Of a stretch of DNA of 64,000 bases, positions 34,973 through 45,342 are shown piece after piece. The stretch is from assembly GCF_008802355.1 (NCBI RefSeq), contig NZ_VZRA01000001.1, positions 318,980 through 382,979 on the forward strand, read 5' to 3'. Position 1 is the first letter of the stretch. Each line of letters starts with the position of its first letter. This DNA comes from Oryzomonas sagensis. GTDB taxonomy: Bacteria > Desulfobacterota > Desulfuromonadia > Geobacterales > Pseudopelobacteraceae. The position numbers were made by a program, and so were the translations under genes. A model generated the notes under the pieces. That model did no database searches and was not told where the DNA came from. It saw only the letters and a list, made by a program, of their open reading frames with translations.

Positions 34973-37900
34973 TCAGTACCTGTTCCCCAGTTGATCTTCA
35001 TAGGTCATGATGTTCTTGACCTGGATATTCGTGCCGACCCCGATGCCGTGCTTGACCCTGAACGAGACCTTGATGGCCTTCTTCTCTCCGGCGCCCAGTT
35101 CCTTGAACTTCCAGAGGATATTCCCGTTGGCGGCGGCACTGTTGGCGGGATCGGCGCCGACCAGTTCAAGCTGCTCGGGCCAACTGCTCTGGAGTTCCAC
35201 GATCCGGGCCAGGTTGGAGCCGCTATTGGTGACCATCAGGTCGAAGGACGCCACCTCTCCCGGTTTGAGCCGGCCGTCCCGGGCTGCGATGGCCAGTTTC
35301 AGCACCGGACGCGAGTAGAACAGGCGGGCGGAGGCCACGGCCGGGCGGGCCGCATCCCCTTCAGGGGTGAAGGTGAGCTGCACGCTGTCTTCCGTCCCGT
35401 CGCCAACGCTCCGCGGGGTCTTGACCTCCACGATGATGGCGGCCTCTTCCTTGGGCGCCAGCGGGCCGATCTCGGTGATGGCCGGCTCGTTCGCCTGATG
35501 GATGCCGTCGCGGTTGATGTCGTGGTAGATGACCATGTCCGGGGCCGTCTTCAAGTTCGAGGCGATCCGGTATTTCTCGCTCACGTTGCCGGTATTGGCC
35601 ACCACGAACGGAATGGTCATGGTCTGGCCCGGGATGACCACCTGCCGCTCGGAAGCGGTGTGGACCCTGATGCCGTGCTGCGGATCGACGGAGGCCAGAT
35701 TGGAGACGAACACCGCCGTGCTCTGGAGCGGGTTGTTCACCAGCTCGGCACGGGTGATCAATTCCTGACCGGCCAGGGAATCGTCCTTCAAACGGAAGGC
35801 GACGCTGAACTCCCTGCTTTCCCCGGACTTGATCTGCAGCCCGTCGGTGACCATCACGGACTTCATCCCCTGTTTGAATCCGGTGGCGGAATAATCGAGC
35901 GGCTCAAGCTGCGGGGGATAATTCAGGTTGAGGGTGACGTCCCTGGCGGCCATGGTCCCGATGTTGAGGACGACGATGCGGTAGACGACCTGTCCGCCCG
36001 GCAGGAGGTGCGTTTTGTCGGCCTTCAGCACGGCCCGCAGAAGCGGGGCCGAGGCGGTCATGGCGACCTCGCGCGACTGGCTCGCCTCGGCCATGAGGGT
36101 AGAGGCGGCCTTGACGGGATGCGTGATCTTCAAGCCGTCGATGCTGGCGGCGGGAATCTCGAAACTCACCACACCCCGGAATACCTCGCCCGGAGCCAGT
36201 CTCGGCGTTTCCCTGATCCCCTTTTCGGGTGCGCCGGCGGCGGCGAACTCGGCCTTGAATTCAGCCGGGAAGGCCGATTCCAGCACAAAGGAATCGCTGC
36301 CGTTGCCCCGGTTGATGACCTCGAACGGTATGCCGGCCCGGTGAGCTACCTCGTATGCCTTGGGCTGGGCCAAGAGATTGAATTCGAAACCGACGTACTG
36401 CCCCACTTCAAATTTCAGGACCTGCGCGTTTTCCTGGCGCTCAACCGCAGCGGCCTGGGGCGGCAGGGCGACCGCGACCCCCAATGCCTTCAGCTTGGCG
36501 GCGGCCGTGACGGCCGCGCTGCTGCCGGGATAGGTTTCGATGATTGATTTGTACTGGGCTATGGCCTTTTCACGCAGCAGCGCCTTTTCGGCACGTGTCT
36601 TCTCCTCTGCCTGGCGGGCCTGGGTTTGGCGCTGCTCTTCAGCTCTGGCTGCCGCCTGCTGCTGAGCCGCACCCGCCTCGGCAGCGGCCCGCTCTTCCCC
36701 AGCCTTCTTCGCCGCCAACAGTTCACGCTCGGCCTGTACCGCCACCTGATGCTGCTGGGCAGCCTGTTCGGCTGTTTTGCTCTCTTCCTCGGCCTTGAGA
36801 ATCGCTTGGCGTTTCTGCTCGGCCTTTTCACGGGCAAGGCGCATGATTTCAGCCTGTTCGGCTACCTGTTTTTCCTGGACAGCCTGTGCCTGAACATTCT
36901 TTTCCTGCGCCAGTTTTTCCTCTTCGGCCTTTTCGATCGCCATGCGTTCCTGGTCGGCCTTCTGCTTCGCAAGGCGTTCCATTCCGGCCTGCTGTTTGGC
37001 AAGCTGCTCCTTGGCGGCCTGTTCCTGGGCCAAACGTTCCTGCTCAGCCTTCTCGGCTACCAGGCGTTCCTGTTCGACCTTCAGCTTGGCGAGACGTTCC
37101 TGTTCAGCCTGCTGCTTGGCAAGCTCGGCCTTGGCGGCCTGTTCCTTCGCCAGCCGTTCCTGTTCCGCCTTCTCGGCGGTCAGGCGTTCCTGCTCGGCCT
37201 TCAGCTTGGCGAGACGTTCCTGTTCAGCCTGCTGTTTGGCAAGCTCGGCCTTGGCAGCCTGTTCCTTCGCCAGCCGTTCCTGCTCCGCCTTCTCGGCGGC
37301 CTGGCGTTCCTGGTCGGCCTTCAGCTTGGCGAGACGTTCCTGTTCAGCCTGCTGCCTGGCAAGCTCGGCCTTGGCGGCCTGTTCTTTCGCCAGCCGTTCC
37401 TGCTCAGCCTTCTCGGCGGCCTGGCGTTCCTGATCCGCCTGCTGTTTGGCGAGACGTTCCTTTTCCGTCTGCTGTTTGGCAAGCTCGGCCTTGGCGGCCT
37501 GCTCTTTCGCCTGCTGCTCCTGCTCGGCCTGCTGTCGGACCGGCGGGGCAACTACCGGCTTCACCTGCGGTGCCTGGGCCTGTTTTGCAGGCGCCTCGCC
37601 GGCCGTTATCGTTTCCCCCCTGTCATAGCGGGCCGTCAAGGCGAGGAGTTCATCCTCCACGGTCGCCCTCAGGGGATTGTCGGGATATTCCTTGGCGAAC
37701 CGGGACATGTTGCGGGCGGCGTCCTGAAGATTGCCGTTTTTGTAGTAGGAGCGGGAGAGCCAGAATATGGCCATGTCACGCAGGGGAGAGTCGGGGTACT
37801 TTTGCAGTACCTCGTTCATCCTCTTGATGGCGGCGGGATAGTTTTTCTGCTGATAGGCGTTGAAGCCCGCCATGAAGATCTGGGAGTCTTCAGTTTCCTG

Positions 37901-37993
37901 ACAGAATCCGGGAGGGACAATGAGCGTTGAAATTATTGCCACTACGAGGAAAAGCCGAAACAGAATATTGCGGCAAAATTTCATTGAAATCAC
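34973..37993 (-). CDS. Large exported TPR / coiled-coil / Ig-like repeat protein
   Basis: The 1006-residue protein has a signal peptide (to about residue 31), two or three YbgF-like TPRs (about 35-115) and a TolA-like coiled coil of E, K, A and Q (about 150-490). The coiled coil is built of 40-residue repeats. The C-terminal half (about 520-1006) holds beta-rich DUF11/CARDB-like domains with blocks such as GDTVYRI-type (GGQVVYRIVVLNIGT) and VTNSGSNLARIVEL. GTG 37993 has GAGG 9 bases upstream and a promoter at 38071. It probably spans the periplasm. No catalytic motif is visible. Confidence 0.78.
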   Translation of the reverse strand: MISMKFCRNILFRLFLVVAIISTLIVPPGFCQETEDSQIFMAGFNAYQQKNYPAAIKRMNEVLQKYPDSPLRDMAIFWLSRSYYKNGNLQDAARNMSRFAKEYPDNPLRATVEDELLALTARYDRGETITAGEAPAKQAQAPQVKPVVAPPVRQQAEQEQQAKEQAAKAELAKQQTEKERLAKQQADQERQAAEKAEQERLAKEQAAKAELARQQAEQERLAKLKADQERQAAEKAEQERLAKEQAAKAELAKQQAEQERLAKLKAEQERLTAEKAEQERLAKEQAAKAELAKQQAEQERLAKLKVEQERLVAEKAEQERLAQEQAAKEQLAKQQAGMERLAKQKADQERMAIEKAEEEKLAQEKNVQAQAVQEKQVAEQAEIMRLAREKAEQKRQAILKAEEESKTAEQAAQQHQVAVQAERELLAAKKAGEERAAAEAGAAQQQAAARAEEQRQTQARQAEEKTRAEKALLREKAIAQYKSIIETYPGSSAAVTAAAKLKALGVAVALPPQAAAVERQENAQVLKFEVGQYVGFEFNLLAQPKAYEVAHRAGIPFEVINRGNGSDSFVLESAFPAEFKAEFAAAGAPEKGIRETPRLAPGEVFRGVVSFEIPAASIDGLKITHPVKAASTLMAEASQSREVAMTASAPLLRAVLKADKTHLLPGGQVVYRIVVLNIGTMAARDVTLNLNYPPQLEPLDYSATGFKQGMKSVMVTDGLQIKSGESREFSVAFRLKDDSLAGQELITRAELVNNPLQSTAVFVSNLASVDPQHGIRVHTASERQVVIPGQTMTIPFVVANTGNVSEKYRIASNLKTAPDMVIYHDINRDGIHQANEPAITEIGPLAPKEEAAIIVEVKTPRSVGDGTEDSVQLTFTPEGDAARPAVASARLFYSRPVLKLAIAARDGRLKPGEVASFDLMVTNSGSNLARIVELQSSWPEQLELVGADPANSAAANGNILWKFKELGAGEKKAIKVSFRVKHGIGVGTNIQVKNIMTYEDQLGNRY
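37021..37500 (-). repeat. 120-bp tandem repeats inside the coiled-coil gene
   Basis: The DNA repeats with an exact 120-nt period; the same block recurs at 37081, 37201, 37321 and, more diverged, 37441. Each unit encodes about 40 residues of E/K/A/Q coiled coil. The near-identity of units points to recent duplication or ongoing exchange, so the number of copies may vary between strains. Confidence 0.9.
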
Positions 37994-38070
37994 GGCAAGT
38001 AACCTCTTCTTGGCCAGGACGCGGCGCTAAGGCGCACGGAGAGCTGCGAAATGTCAGGTAAAATGCCTTT

Positions 38071-38099
38071 TAGATAGCATCTCTCCGTGGCCTTGTCAA
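38071..38099 (-). promoter_or_regulatory. Sigma-70-type promoter of the coiled-coil/LysM operon
   Basis: On the minus strand TTGACA (38094-38099), a 17-bp spacer and TATCTA (38071-38076), about 75 bases upstream of the GTG start. Confidence 0.75.
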
Positions 38100-38165
38100 C
38101 GAAAGAAAAGGTTATTTCCATGTGTTAGACGGCCCCGAGCGGGAAAGCCGGGCACGTTTCGACGA

Positions 38166-39386
38166 TCACCGGACATGATCCTCCGGATAGGCGCCGATAC
38201 TGTGGATGGACAGGTCGGCTCCGGCATACTCCTGTTCCTGGCTGAGGCGGATACCCACGGTCTTGCCGAGGATGCCGTAGACCACAAAGCCGCTGACCAG
38301 GGCGAAGACGATGGCCGAAAGGCTGCCGGCAATCTGGGAGACAAAGGTCACCCCACCCATGCCGCCCAAGGCCTTTTGCCCGAAGATGCCGGCGGCGATG
38401 CCGCCCCACGAGCCGATCACGCCGTGCAGCGGCCAGACCCCCAGGACGTCGTCGATCTTCAGCACCTCCTGCTCACAGTGAAAACCGTACACAAAGATGA
38501 CCGATGCGACACATCCCACCACAAAGGCAGCCAGGGGGTGCATGATGTCGCTGCCGGCACAGACGGCGATCAGGCCGGCCAGGGCGCCGTTGTGCACAAA
38601 ACCGGGGTCGTTCTTGCCCGCCACCAGGGCCGCCAGCACGCCGCCCACCATGGCCATCAGGGAATTGACCGCCACCAGGCCGGAGATCTTCTCCAGGTTG
38701 CCGGCGCTCATGACGTTGAAGCCGAACCACCCCACCGCCAGTATCCAGGAGCCCAGTGCCAGAAAGGGAATATTGCTGATGGGCAGCGGATGGGACTTGC
38801 CCTGGATATAGCGCCCCATGCGCGGTCCGAGGACGAGTACGGCCGGCAGGGCGATCCAGCCCCCGATGGAGTGCACCACCACCGATCCGGCGTAATCATG
38901 GAACTCGGCACCGCCGATGCCCTTAAAAATCCCTTGCAGCAGGGAACTGTTTTTGCCCCAGATGAGCGATTCGAACAGCGGGTAGGAAAGCCCGGCGAAG
39001 ACCGCGCCGGCGAAGACCTGGGGCCAGAACTTGGCCCGTTCGGCAATGCCGCCGGAGATGATGGCCGGGATGCAGGCGGCGAAACAGAGCAGGAAGAAGT
39101 AATGCACCAGGTCATACCCCTGGGTCTTGCCCAGCAACTCTTCGGCCGGCTTCAGAAAGGAGATGCCGTAGGCGACCGGAAAACCGACCACGAAATAGAC
39201 GATCGTGGAAACCGACCAGTCGGTGAGAATCTTGACAAAGGCGTTGACCTGGTTCTTTTTGCGCACCGAGCCCACCTCAAGGAAAGCAAACCCGGCATGC
39301 ATGGCAAAGACCATCACCGCCCCCAACATCAGAAAAAGCACATCTCCGCTACTCTTCAAGCCAGTCACCGTTGACATGGTCTCCAT
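38166..39386 (-). CDS. amtB: Ammonium transporter AmtB
   Basis: The 406-residue protein has 11 membrane segments and the channel histidines: YAGSVVVHSIGG and WPLHGVIGSWGG hold the twin-His pair. It moves ammonium or ammonia into the cell. It lacks an obvious signal peptide. No glnK (PII) gene is next to it, although amtB and glnK are usually paired. A sigma-54 promoter lies upstream, which fits nitrogen control. ATG 39377 is an alternative start three codons in. Confidence 0.93.
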   Translation of the reverse strand: METMSTVTGLKSSGDVLFLMLGAVMVFAMHAGFAFLEVGSVRKKNQVNAFVKILTDWSVSTIVYFVVGFPVAYGISFLKPAEELLGKTQGYDLVHYFFLLCFAACIPAIISGGIAERAKFWPQVFAGAVFAGLSYPLFESLIWGKNSSLLQGIFKGIGGAEFHDYAGSVVVHSIGGWIALPAVLVLGPRMGRYIQGKSHPLPISNIPFLALGSWILAVGWFGFNVMSAGNLEKISGLVAVNSLMAMVGGVLAALVAGKNDPGFVHNGALAGLIAVCAGSDIMHPLAAFVVGCVASVIFVYGFHCEQEVLKIDDVLGVWPLHGVIGSWGGIAAGIFGQKALGGMGGVTFVSQIAGSLSAIVFALVSGFVVYGILGKTVGIRLSQEQEYAGADLSIHSIGAYPEDHVR

Positions 39387-39448
39387 GCTCGACTACCCCC
39401 ATTGGTATTCGTGAAATATGCCCGCCGTTGGGCAAACTGTGTGGCGCA

Positions 39449-39464
39449 TGCAAAATAGCGTCCA
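39449..39464 (-). promoter_or_regulatory. Sigma-54 (RpoN) promoter of amtB
   Basis: On the minus strand TGGACGCTATTTTGCA keeps the invariant GG-N10-GC spacing and TTGCA of -24/-12 promoters. It ends about 60 bases before the amtB start. It matches nitrogen-regulated transcription with an NtrC-type activator. Confidence 0.7.
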
Positions 39465-39528
39465 TGTCGTTTTACATCGTAACATACCGTAATAATTAAA
39501 TTCATACACACACGCACCTCAGCTTAAT

Positions 39529-39563
39529 GCCTATTTAATAGGCTTATGCATAATATTTATGCA
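39529..39563. promoter_or_regulatory. Two inverted repeats between amtB and uvrC
   Basis: GCCTAT-TTA-ATAGGC (39529-39543) and TGCATAA-TAT-TTATGCA (39547-39563) are perfect inverted repeats. They lie about 65-115 bases upstream of the sigma-54 promoter, where an activator would bind, and just upstream of uvrC. Either gene could be the target. Confidence 0.5.
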
Positions 39564-39619
39564 ACCATCAGCCAAACGATGGGCTTTTCATTCCGGGCAT
39601 AAGCCGGTACTATTGCGGC

Positions 39620-41470
39620 ATGAGCCTTGAGGACAAAATACGGCAGCTGCCCACCTCGCCCGGCGTGTACCTGATGCGCGACGGGAAGGGCGTGATCATC
39701 TACGTGGGCAAGGCCCGCAACCTGCGCCAGCGGGTACGCACCTATTTCGGCGCAACCGGCGACGGCCGCTACCACGTCAGGTTTCTGGTGGCCAAGGTGG
39801 CCGACATCGAGGTGATGCTCACCGACACCGAAAAAGAGGCGCTGCTCCTGGAGAACACCCTCATCAAGCAGCACCACCCCCGCTACAACCTGGACCTGAA
39901 GGACGACAAGACCTACTTCTCCCTGCGCCTCGACCCGCGGGAGGAATTCCCCCGCTTCAGTATCGTGCGCAAGGTGCCCCGCGACGGCGCCCGCTATTTC
40001 GGCCCCTATGCATCGGCCTCGGCGGCGCGGGAGGTGCTGCGCCAGATCACCCGCATGTTTCCGCTGCGCCATTACCCGCTCAAGACCTGCATGGCCCGCA
40101 AGCGCCCCTGCCTCTATCATCAGATCGGCCAGTGCAGCGCCCCCTGCCACGGCCTGATCTCCGTGGCCGACTATGCCGCCCTCGTGGAGGGTGCCGCCCT
40201 GTTCCTGGAGGGGAAGGGCAAACAGCTGGTGGCGGAATTCAAGCGGCGCATGGCCGAGGCGGCCGAGGCGCTGCGTTACGAGGAGGCGGCCCGCTGGCGC
40301 AACCTGCTCCGCTCCATCGAGGTCACGGTGGAAAAACAGAAGGTGGTCGTACGGGGGGGCGGGGACAGCGACGTTGTGGGGTATTTCCGCGACGGGACCC
40401 GACTGGAGGTGGCGCTCCTGTTCATCCGGGGCGGGCTGCTGAGCGGCAGCCGCCTGTTCAGCCTGACCTGGGAGTTGGACGATGCCGAGGGGCTATCGTC
40501 GTTCCTGCACCAGTTCTATGGCGGCGAGACGTTCATCCCCGAAGAGATTCTGCTGCCGCTGGCGATCGAGGAGGCCGGGACGCTCGCCGAACTGCTGGGC
40601 GAGACCAAGGGGAAAAAGGTCGCCATCGCCCATCCCCAGCGGGGCCTCAAACGGGAGTTGGTGGAACTGGCCGGCAAGAATGCCGCGGCCGCCCTGCGCG
40701 AACGGGACGAGGCCGCCGCGTCGGCCGAGGCGGTGCTGGAGGAGTTGCGGCAACGCTTGCACCTGGCGCGCCTCCCCCACCGGATCGAGTGTTACGACAT
40801 CTCCACCATCCAGGGACGCCACTCCGTGGGGAGCGGCGTCGCCTTCACCGACGCCAGGCCGGACAAGGCCCATTACCGCCGCTACCGCATCCGCGACGTG
40901 CAGGGGCAGGACGATTTCGCCATGCTGGCCGAGGTCTTTTCCCGCCGGTTCCGCGAGGAGAAGGTGGCGGAGGCGGGGCTCCCGGACCTGGTGGTGGTCG
41001 ACGGCGGCATCGGCCAATTGAACGCGGCCCAGGAGATCGTCGCCGGCCTGGGGCTGACCGGGCGCTTCGACCTGGTATCCCTGGCCAAGAGCCGCACGGC
41101 CCGGGACGCGGCATCGGCCACCATCGAGAAGAGCGACGAGCGGGTCTTCCTGCCGGGACGCAAGAACCCGGTGGTGCTGCGCCAGAACTCGGCCCCGCTG
41201 CTGCTCCTGGCGGCCATCCGCGACGAGGCCCACCGCTTTGCCATCGGCTACCACCGCACCCTGCGCGGCAAGGAGGGGCTCGCCTCGGGCGTCGAACAGA
41301 TCCCCGGCATCGGCGCCAAGCGGCGCACCGCCCTGCTCAGGCACTTCGGCAGCCTGCAACGGCTGAAGGAGGCAAGCGTGGCGGAGATCGCCGCGGTGGC
41401 GGGGATGAACCCCACCATCGCCGCAACGGTCTTTGCGGGGCTGCACGGGGAGGAGGCCGCCCATGACTGA
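39620..41470 (+). CDS. uvrC: Excinuclease ABC subunit C
   Basis: The 616-residue protein has the N-terminal GIY-YIG nuclease domain ([21 protein letters not shown]) and a UVR helical domain (about residues 200-235). The C-terminal RNase H-like nuclease follows ([32 protein letters not shown]), then two helix-hairpin-helix motifs ([18 protein letters not shown]). UvrC makes both cuts in nucleotide excision repair. The length is normal. It overlaps miaA by 8 bases. Confidence 0.96.
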   Translation: MSLEDKIRQLPTSPGVYLMRDGKGVIIYVGKARNLRQRVRTYFGATGDGRYHVRFLVAKVADIEVMLTDTEKEALLLENTLIKQHHPRYNLDLKDDKTYFSLRLDPREEFPRFSIVRKVPRDGARYFGPYASASAAREVLRQITRMFPLRHYPLKTCMARKRPCLYHQIGQCSAPCHGLISVADYAALVEGAALFLEGKGKQLVAEFKRRMAEAAEALRYEEAARWRNLLRSIEVTVEKQKVVVRGGGDSDVVGYFRDGTRLEVALLFIRGGLLSGSRLFSLTWELDDAEGLSSFLHQFYGGETFIPEEILLPLAIEEAGTLAELLGETKGKKVAIAHPQRGLKRELVELAGKNAAAALRERDEAAASAEAVLEELRQRLHLARLPHRIECYDISTIQGRHSVGSGVAFTDARPDKAHYRRYRIRDVQGQDDFAMLAEVFSRRFREEKVAEAGLPDLVVVDGGIGQLNAAQEIVAGLGLTGRFDLVSLAKSRTARDAASATIEKSDERVFLPGRKNPVVLRQNSAPLLLLAAIRDEAHRFAIGYHRTLRGKEGLASGVEQIPGIGAKRRTALLRHFGSLQRLKEASVAEIAAVAGMNPTIAATVFAGLHGEEAAHD

Positions 41471-42380
41471 CACGCCCCCCTTCAACCTCCTCACCATCCT
41501 CGGCCCCACCGCCTCGGGCAAAACCCGCCTGGCCGTGGCCCTGGCCGGGGAGATGAACGGCGAGATCATCTCGGCCGATTCGCGCCAGGTGTTCCGCGGC
41601 ATGGATATCGGCTCCGGCAAGGACCTGCACGAGTACGGCGCGATCCCCTTTCACCTGATCGACATCCTGGACGCCGGAGAGGAGTTCAGCGTCTTCGCCT
41701 TCCAGCGCCTCTTTATCGAGGCGTTCGAGTCGATCGCGGCCCGCGGCCGCCTGCCGCTTCTGTGCGGCGGCACCGGCATGTACCTGGACGCGGCCCTGCG
41801 TGGCTACCGCCTGGTGGAAGTGCCCGAGGACCCGGCCCTGCGGGCGGAGCTGGCCCTACGGAGCGACGTCGAACTGGCGGCCATGCTGCGGGGACTGCGG
41901 CCGGAGCAGCACAACAGCACCGACCTGGCGGACCGACAGCGCACCATCCGCGCCATCGAGATCGCCCGCCACGAACAGGGGAGGCGCACGGCGCCCGAGC
42001 CGTTCCCCGCCATTCGCCCCCTGGTGATCGGCATCCGCTGGGAGCGGGCCGAACTGCGGCGCAGGATTACGGAGCGCCTGCGACAGAGGCTGGGCAGCGG
42101 CATGATCGAGGAGGTGCAACGACTCCACGATGGCGGCATTCCCTGGGAGCGGTTGGATTACTATGGCCTGGAGTACCGTTACGTGGGAATGCTGCTACGG
42201 GGGGAACTGACGCGGAACGACCTGTTCCAAAAACTGAACAGCGCCATCCACGACTTTGCCAAGCGCCAGGAAACCTGGTTCCGCAGGATGGAGAAAAACG
42301 GGGTGGCCATCCATTGGGTGGACGGGGCGGGGGACCCGCTGGCCGAGGCGCGGCGGATCGTCGGGGAGAGGCGTGAATAG
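41463..42380 (+). CDS. miaA: tRNA dimethylallyltransferase (MiaA, second type)
   Basis: The 305-residue protein shows the P-loop [15 protein letters not shown], the [18 protein letters not shown] block and [13 protein letters not shown]. It prenylates A37 in tRNAs reading UNN codons. The segment [20 protein letters not shown] differs from standard MiaA (NDxxRxxRALEV) and fits the divergent MiaA2 seen in Geobacter relatives. ATG 41463 overlaps the uvrC end. Confidence 0.85.
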   Translation: MTDTPPFNLLTILGPTASGKTRLAVALAGEMNGEIISADSRQVFRGMDIGSGKDLHEYGAIPFHLIDILDAGEEFSVFAFQRLFIEAFESIAARGRLPLLCGGTGMYLDAALRGYRLVEVPEDPALRAELALRSDVELAAMLRGLRPEQHNSTDLADRQRTIRAIEIARHEQGRRTAPEPFPAIRPLVIGIRWERAELRRRITERLRQRLGSGMIEEVQRLHDGGIPWERLDYYGLEYRYVGMLLRGELTRNDLFQKLNSAIHDFAKRQETWFRRMEKNGVAIHWVDGAGDPLAEARRIVGERRE

Positions 42381-42417
42381 TGAATAAAAACACGGACCTT
42401 CACCATTCACTATTCAC
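42373..42417. repeat. GTGAATAGTGAAT inverted repeat at the miaA end
   Basis: GTGAATAGTGAAT (42373-42385) is mirrored perfectly by ATTCACTATTCAC (42405-42417). The hairpin includes the miaA stop codon. Confidence 0.8.
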
Positions 42418-42430
42418 GATTCACAAAAAG

Positions 42431-42458
42431 AAAAGGCCCTTCAAGCGAAGGGCCTTTT
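42431..42458. terminator. Bidirectional terminator
   Basis: AAAAGGCCCTTC (42431-42442) and GAAGGGCCTTTT (42447-42458) form a perfect 12-bp stem between miaA and the convergent ndk. Confidence 0.92.
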
Positions 42459-42484
42459 CCGATCGGCTTCAGGAAAAAACGGGA

Positions 42485-42898
42485 TTACACCAGTTCGAAT
42501 GCGTTGAAGAAGTAGGGAATCTCGAAGGCGGCCGTTTCGGGAGCATCGGAACCGTGGGCCGAGTTTTCCTCGATGTTGATGGCGAAGTCCTTGCGGATGG
42601 TGCCCGCCTCGGCGTTGGCCGGATTGGTGGCGCCCATCAGGGTACGCCAGTCGGCGATGGCGTTGTCCTTCTCCAGGCAGAGCACGATCACCGGGCTGCG
42701 GGACATGAAAGCGCACAGGTCGTTGAAGAAAGGGCGCTCCTTGTGCACGTAGTAGAAACCTTCGGCCTGCTCCCTGGTCATCTTGATCTTCTTCATGCCG
42801 CGAATGGCGAAGCCGTTGGCCTCGATCCTGTCCAGAATCTTTCCGGCCAGCTTGCGCTCGACGGCGTCCGGCTTGATGATGGCGAATGTACGTTCCAT
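42485..42898 (-). CDS. ndk: Nucleoside diphosphate kinase
   Basis: The 137-residue protein has the start [14 protein letters not shown] and the catalytic histidine in ENSAHGSD. It balances NTP and dNTP pools by phosphate exchange. ATG 42898 has GGAGGAAAC just upstream; the longer frame adds seven non-family residues. A good promoter lies at 42933. Confidence 0.96.
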   Translation of the reverse strand: MERTFAIIKPDAVERKLAGKILDRIEANGFAIRGMKKIKMTREQAEGFYYVHKERPFFNDLCAFMSRSPVIVLCLEKDNAIADWRTLMGATNPANAEAGTIRKDFAINIEENSAHGSDAPETAAFEIPYFFNAFELV

Positions 42899-42932
42899 TG
42901 TTTCCTCCAATAGTCTCAAAATGTGATCGAAT

Positions 42933-42962
42933 TACATAGCATCGCCATGGTCCACTTGTCAA
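42933..42962 (-). promoter_or_regulatory. Sigma-70-type promoter of ndk
   Basis: On the minus strand TTGACA (42957-42962), an 18-bp spacer and TATGTA (42933-42938). A 10-nt palindrome, TAACCGGTTA, lies just upstream at 42970-42979. Confidence 0.7.
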
Positions 42963-43002
42963 GTTTATTTAACCGGTTAGGCCCTCCTCGCCCGCCCTCC
43001 CC

Positions 43003-43031
43003 TTGCGCTTTTCGGCGGCAATGTTTATGAT
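43003..43031 (+). promoter_or_regulatory. Probable promoter of htpX
   Basis: TTGCGC (43003-43008), a 17-bp spacer and TATGAT (43026-43031), about 50 bases before the htpX start. Confidence 0.5.
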
Positions 43032-43079
43032 GATGGGACAGATCTGTTCTGCTTATTTTGCACGTTGCGAGGTACTCTG

Positions 43080-43937
43080 ATGAATATGCTGAAGACGACA
43101 CTGCTCATGGGGCTTTTGACCGTCCTCCTGGTGACCATCGGGGCCGCCATTGGTGGCAGGGGGGGCATGACCATGGCCTTTCTGCTGGCCGCCGGCATGA
43201 ACTTCTTCTCCTACTGGTTCTCGGACAAGGTGGTCCTCTCCATGTACGGCGCCCGCCAGATCGAGGAGGCGGACGACCCGCGCTTTTACGGGATCGTGCG
43301 CCGCCTGGCCCAGCGGGCCAACCTGCCCATGCCCAAGGTGTACCTGATCGACTCCGACACCCCCAACGCCTTTGCCACCGGCCGCAACCCGGAGCACGCC
43401 GCCGTGGCCGCCACCACCGGGATCATGCGCATCCTGGGGGACGATGAACTGGCCGGGGTCATGGCCCATGAGCTGGCCCACGTCAAGAACAGGGACATTC
43501 TCATCTCGACCATTGCCGCCACCTTTGCCGGGGCGATCACCTATCTGGCCCACATGGCCCAATGGGCCGCCATCTTCGGCGGCGGCCGGCGCGACGACGA
43601 CGAGGGGGGTGGCGGCGTCTTCGGCATGATCCTCATGGCCATCCTGGCCCCCATCGCCGCCATGCTGGTGCAGATGGCCATCTCCCGGTCGCGGGAATTC
43701 GGCGCCGACGCCGGCGGGGCCAGCATCTCCGGCAATCCGCTCTCCCTGGCCAACGCCCTGCAAAAACTGGAGATGGCCAACCAGCGCATCCCCATGGAGG
43801 CCAATGCAGCCACGGCCCACATGTTCATCGTCAACCCCCTGACCGGCGACGGCCTGATGACCCTCTTCTCCACCCATCCCCCCATCCCTGAGCGGGTGGC
43901 GCGCCTGCAGGACATGTCGCGGACGCACAGCTATTGA
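43080..43937 (+). CDS. htpX: Membrane metalloprotease HtpX
   Basis: The 285-residue M48 protease has N-terminal membrane helices, the zinc motif [16 protein letters not shown] with the third ligand and two further membrane segments. It removes damaged membrane proteins in the inner membrane. ATG 43080 has GAGG 7 bases upstream. It is the first gene of a run into rsmB, rpe and the nudix gene. Confidence 0.95.
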   Translation: MNMLKTTLLMGLLTVLLVTIGAAIGGRGGMTMAFLLAAGMNFFSYWFSDKVVLSMYGARQIEEADDPRFYGIVRRLAQRANLPMPKVYLIDSDTPNAFATGRNPEHAAVAATTGIMRILGDDELAGVMAHELAHVKNRDILISTIAATFAGAITYLAHMAQWAAIFGGGRRDDDEGGGGVFGMILMAILAPIAAMLVQMAISRSREFGADAGGASISGNPLSLANALQKLEMANQRIPMEANAATAHMFIVNPLTGDGLMTLFSTHPPIPERVARLQDMSRTHSY

Positions 43938-45292
43938 GCGCCCTGGCCCCCAGCACCGCCAACCCCCGTCAAGCCGCCTGCCGGGTCCTGCTCCGCATCG
44001 CCAAGGAGGGGGGCTTCGCCGACCGGCTCATCGACCACGAACTGGAGAAGGGACACCTGACCGGCCCGGACCGGGGGCTGTTCCCGGAACTGGTCTTCGG
44101 CGTGCTCCGCCGCCGGGGCAGCCTCGACCACATCCTGGCGCAACTCGTGGAGAAACCGCTCGATACGCTGCAGCCCCAGGTTGTGGCGATCCTGCGCCTG
44201 GGACTGTACCAGCTGGCCTACCTGGACCGGATTCCCGAATCCGCCGCCGTCAACGAGTCGGTCAACCTGGCCAGGGAGATGGTGCCCCGCGCCGGCGGCC
44301 TGATTAACGCCGTGCTGCGCACTTACCTGCGCCGCAAGGACGGCCTCACCTTTCCCGATCCCGCCGCCAACCCGGCCGCGGCCCTGGCCGCCCGCCACTC
44401 CCAGCCGGAATGGCTCGTAGCCCAGTGGCTCGGCCAGCTCGATCGCCCGGGAGCAGAGGCCCTGGCCGAGGCGTCGTCCCGGCAACCGCCCCTGACCCTA
44501 CGCACCAACACCCTGCGGACGACGCGGGACGAATTGCTGCGCCTTTTCACCGAGGACGGCGTGTCCGCGGTTCGCTGCGCCCACTCCCCCCACGGCATCC
44601 AGGTGGAGGGGCGGCACCAGATCCCCACCCTGCCCGGCTACCGGGAGGGCCTGTTCTGTGTGCAGGACGAGGCATCCCAGATGGTCGCCCTGCTCCTGGC
44701 ACCGCAGCCGGGGGAGCGGGTGCTGGACTGCTGCGCCGCACCGGGCGGCAAGGCGACCCACCTGGCGCAGTTGATGGCAAACCGCGGCGAACTGCTGGCC
44801 ACGGACATCTCCCGCGCCAAGCTTCCGGTGATCCGGGAGGCGGCCCAGCGGCTCGGCATCGACTGCCTCGCCGTCGCCACCGTTGACCTGCACCGCCCCG
44901 AGACCTTTCCCGCCGGGACCTTCGACCGGGTTCTCCTGGACGCCCCCTGCTCCGGCCTGGGGGTCATCCGCCGCAATCCCGAGGCAAAGTGGCGGCTCAC
45001 GCCGGACGATATCCTGCGCCTGGCCGCGGCCCAGAAGGCCATGTGCGCCAATGCCGCGACCATGGTGAAAAGCGGCGGCATTCTCGTCTATTCCACCTGT
45101 TCCACCTCCCGGGAGGAGAACGAGCAGGTGGTGCAGGATTTCCTTTCGCGCCACCCCGATTATGTGCTAGAAGACCTGAACGGACTTTTCCCGGACAATC
45201 GGGAGCTGTTCACGGCCGAAGGGATGTTCCGCGCCTGGCCCCACCGCCACAACATGGACGGCTTCTTCGCGGCGCGGCTGCGCAAGTTATAA
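43934..45292 (+). CDS. rsmB: 16S rRNA m5C967 methyltransferase RsmB (Sun)
   Basis: The 452-residue protein has an N-terminal NusB-like RNA-binding domain (about residues 5-135) and a SAM methyltransferase domain with [16 protein letters not shown]. Its two catalytic cysteines lie in DAPCSGLG and YSTCST. It methylates 16S rRNA in the cytoplasm. The start is a TTG overlapping the htpX stop (TTGA). No ATG with a ribosome site lies near, and the NusB domain needs this N-terminus. Confidence 0.92.
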   Translation: MSALAPSTANPRQAACRVLLRIAKEGGFADRLIDHELEKGHLTGPDRGLFPELVFGVLRRRGSLDHILAQLVEKPLDTLQPQVVAILRLGLYQLAYLDRIPESAAVNESVNLAREMVPRAGGLINAVLRTYLRRKDGLTFPDPAANPAAALAARHSQPEWLVAQWLGQLDRPGAEALAEASSRQPPLTLRTNTLRTTRDELLRLFTEDGVSAVRCAHSPHGIQVEGRHQIPTLPGYREGLFCVQDEASQMVALLLAPQPGERVLDCCAAPGGKATHLAQLMANRGELLATDISRAKLPVIREAAQRLGIDCLAVATVDLHRPETFPAGTFDRVLLDAPCSGLGVIRRNPEAKWRLTPDDILRLAAAQKAMCANAATMVKSGGILVYSTCSTSREENEQVVQDFLSRHPDYVLEDLNGLFPDNRELFTAEGMFRAWPHRHNMDGFFAARLRKL

Positions 45293-45342
45293 CCATTGAA
45301 ATGCAATCTGCCACGGCAAAATTTTTCCGAGGTCTCAAACAC

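Noticed and set aside
37021-37500. CRISPR-like array
   Set aside because: The regular 120-bp repeats are in frame and coding, with no unique spacers.
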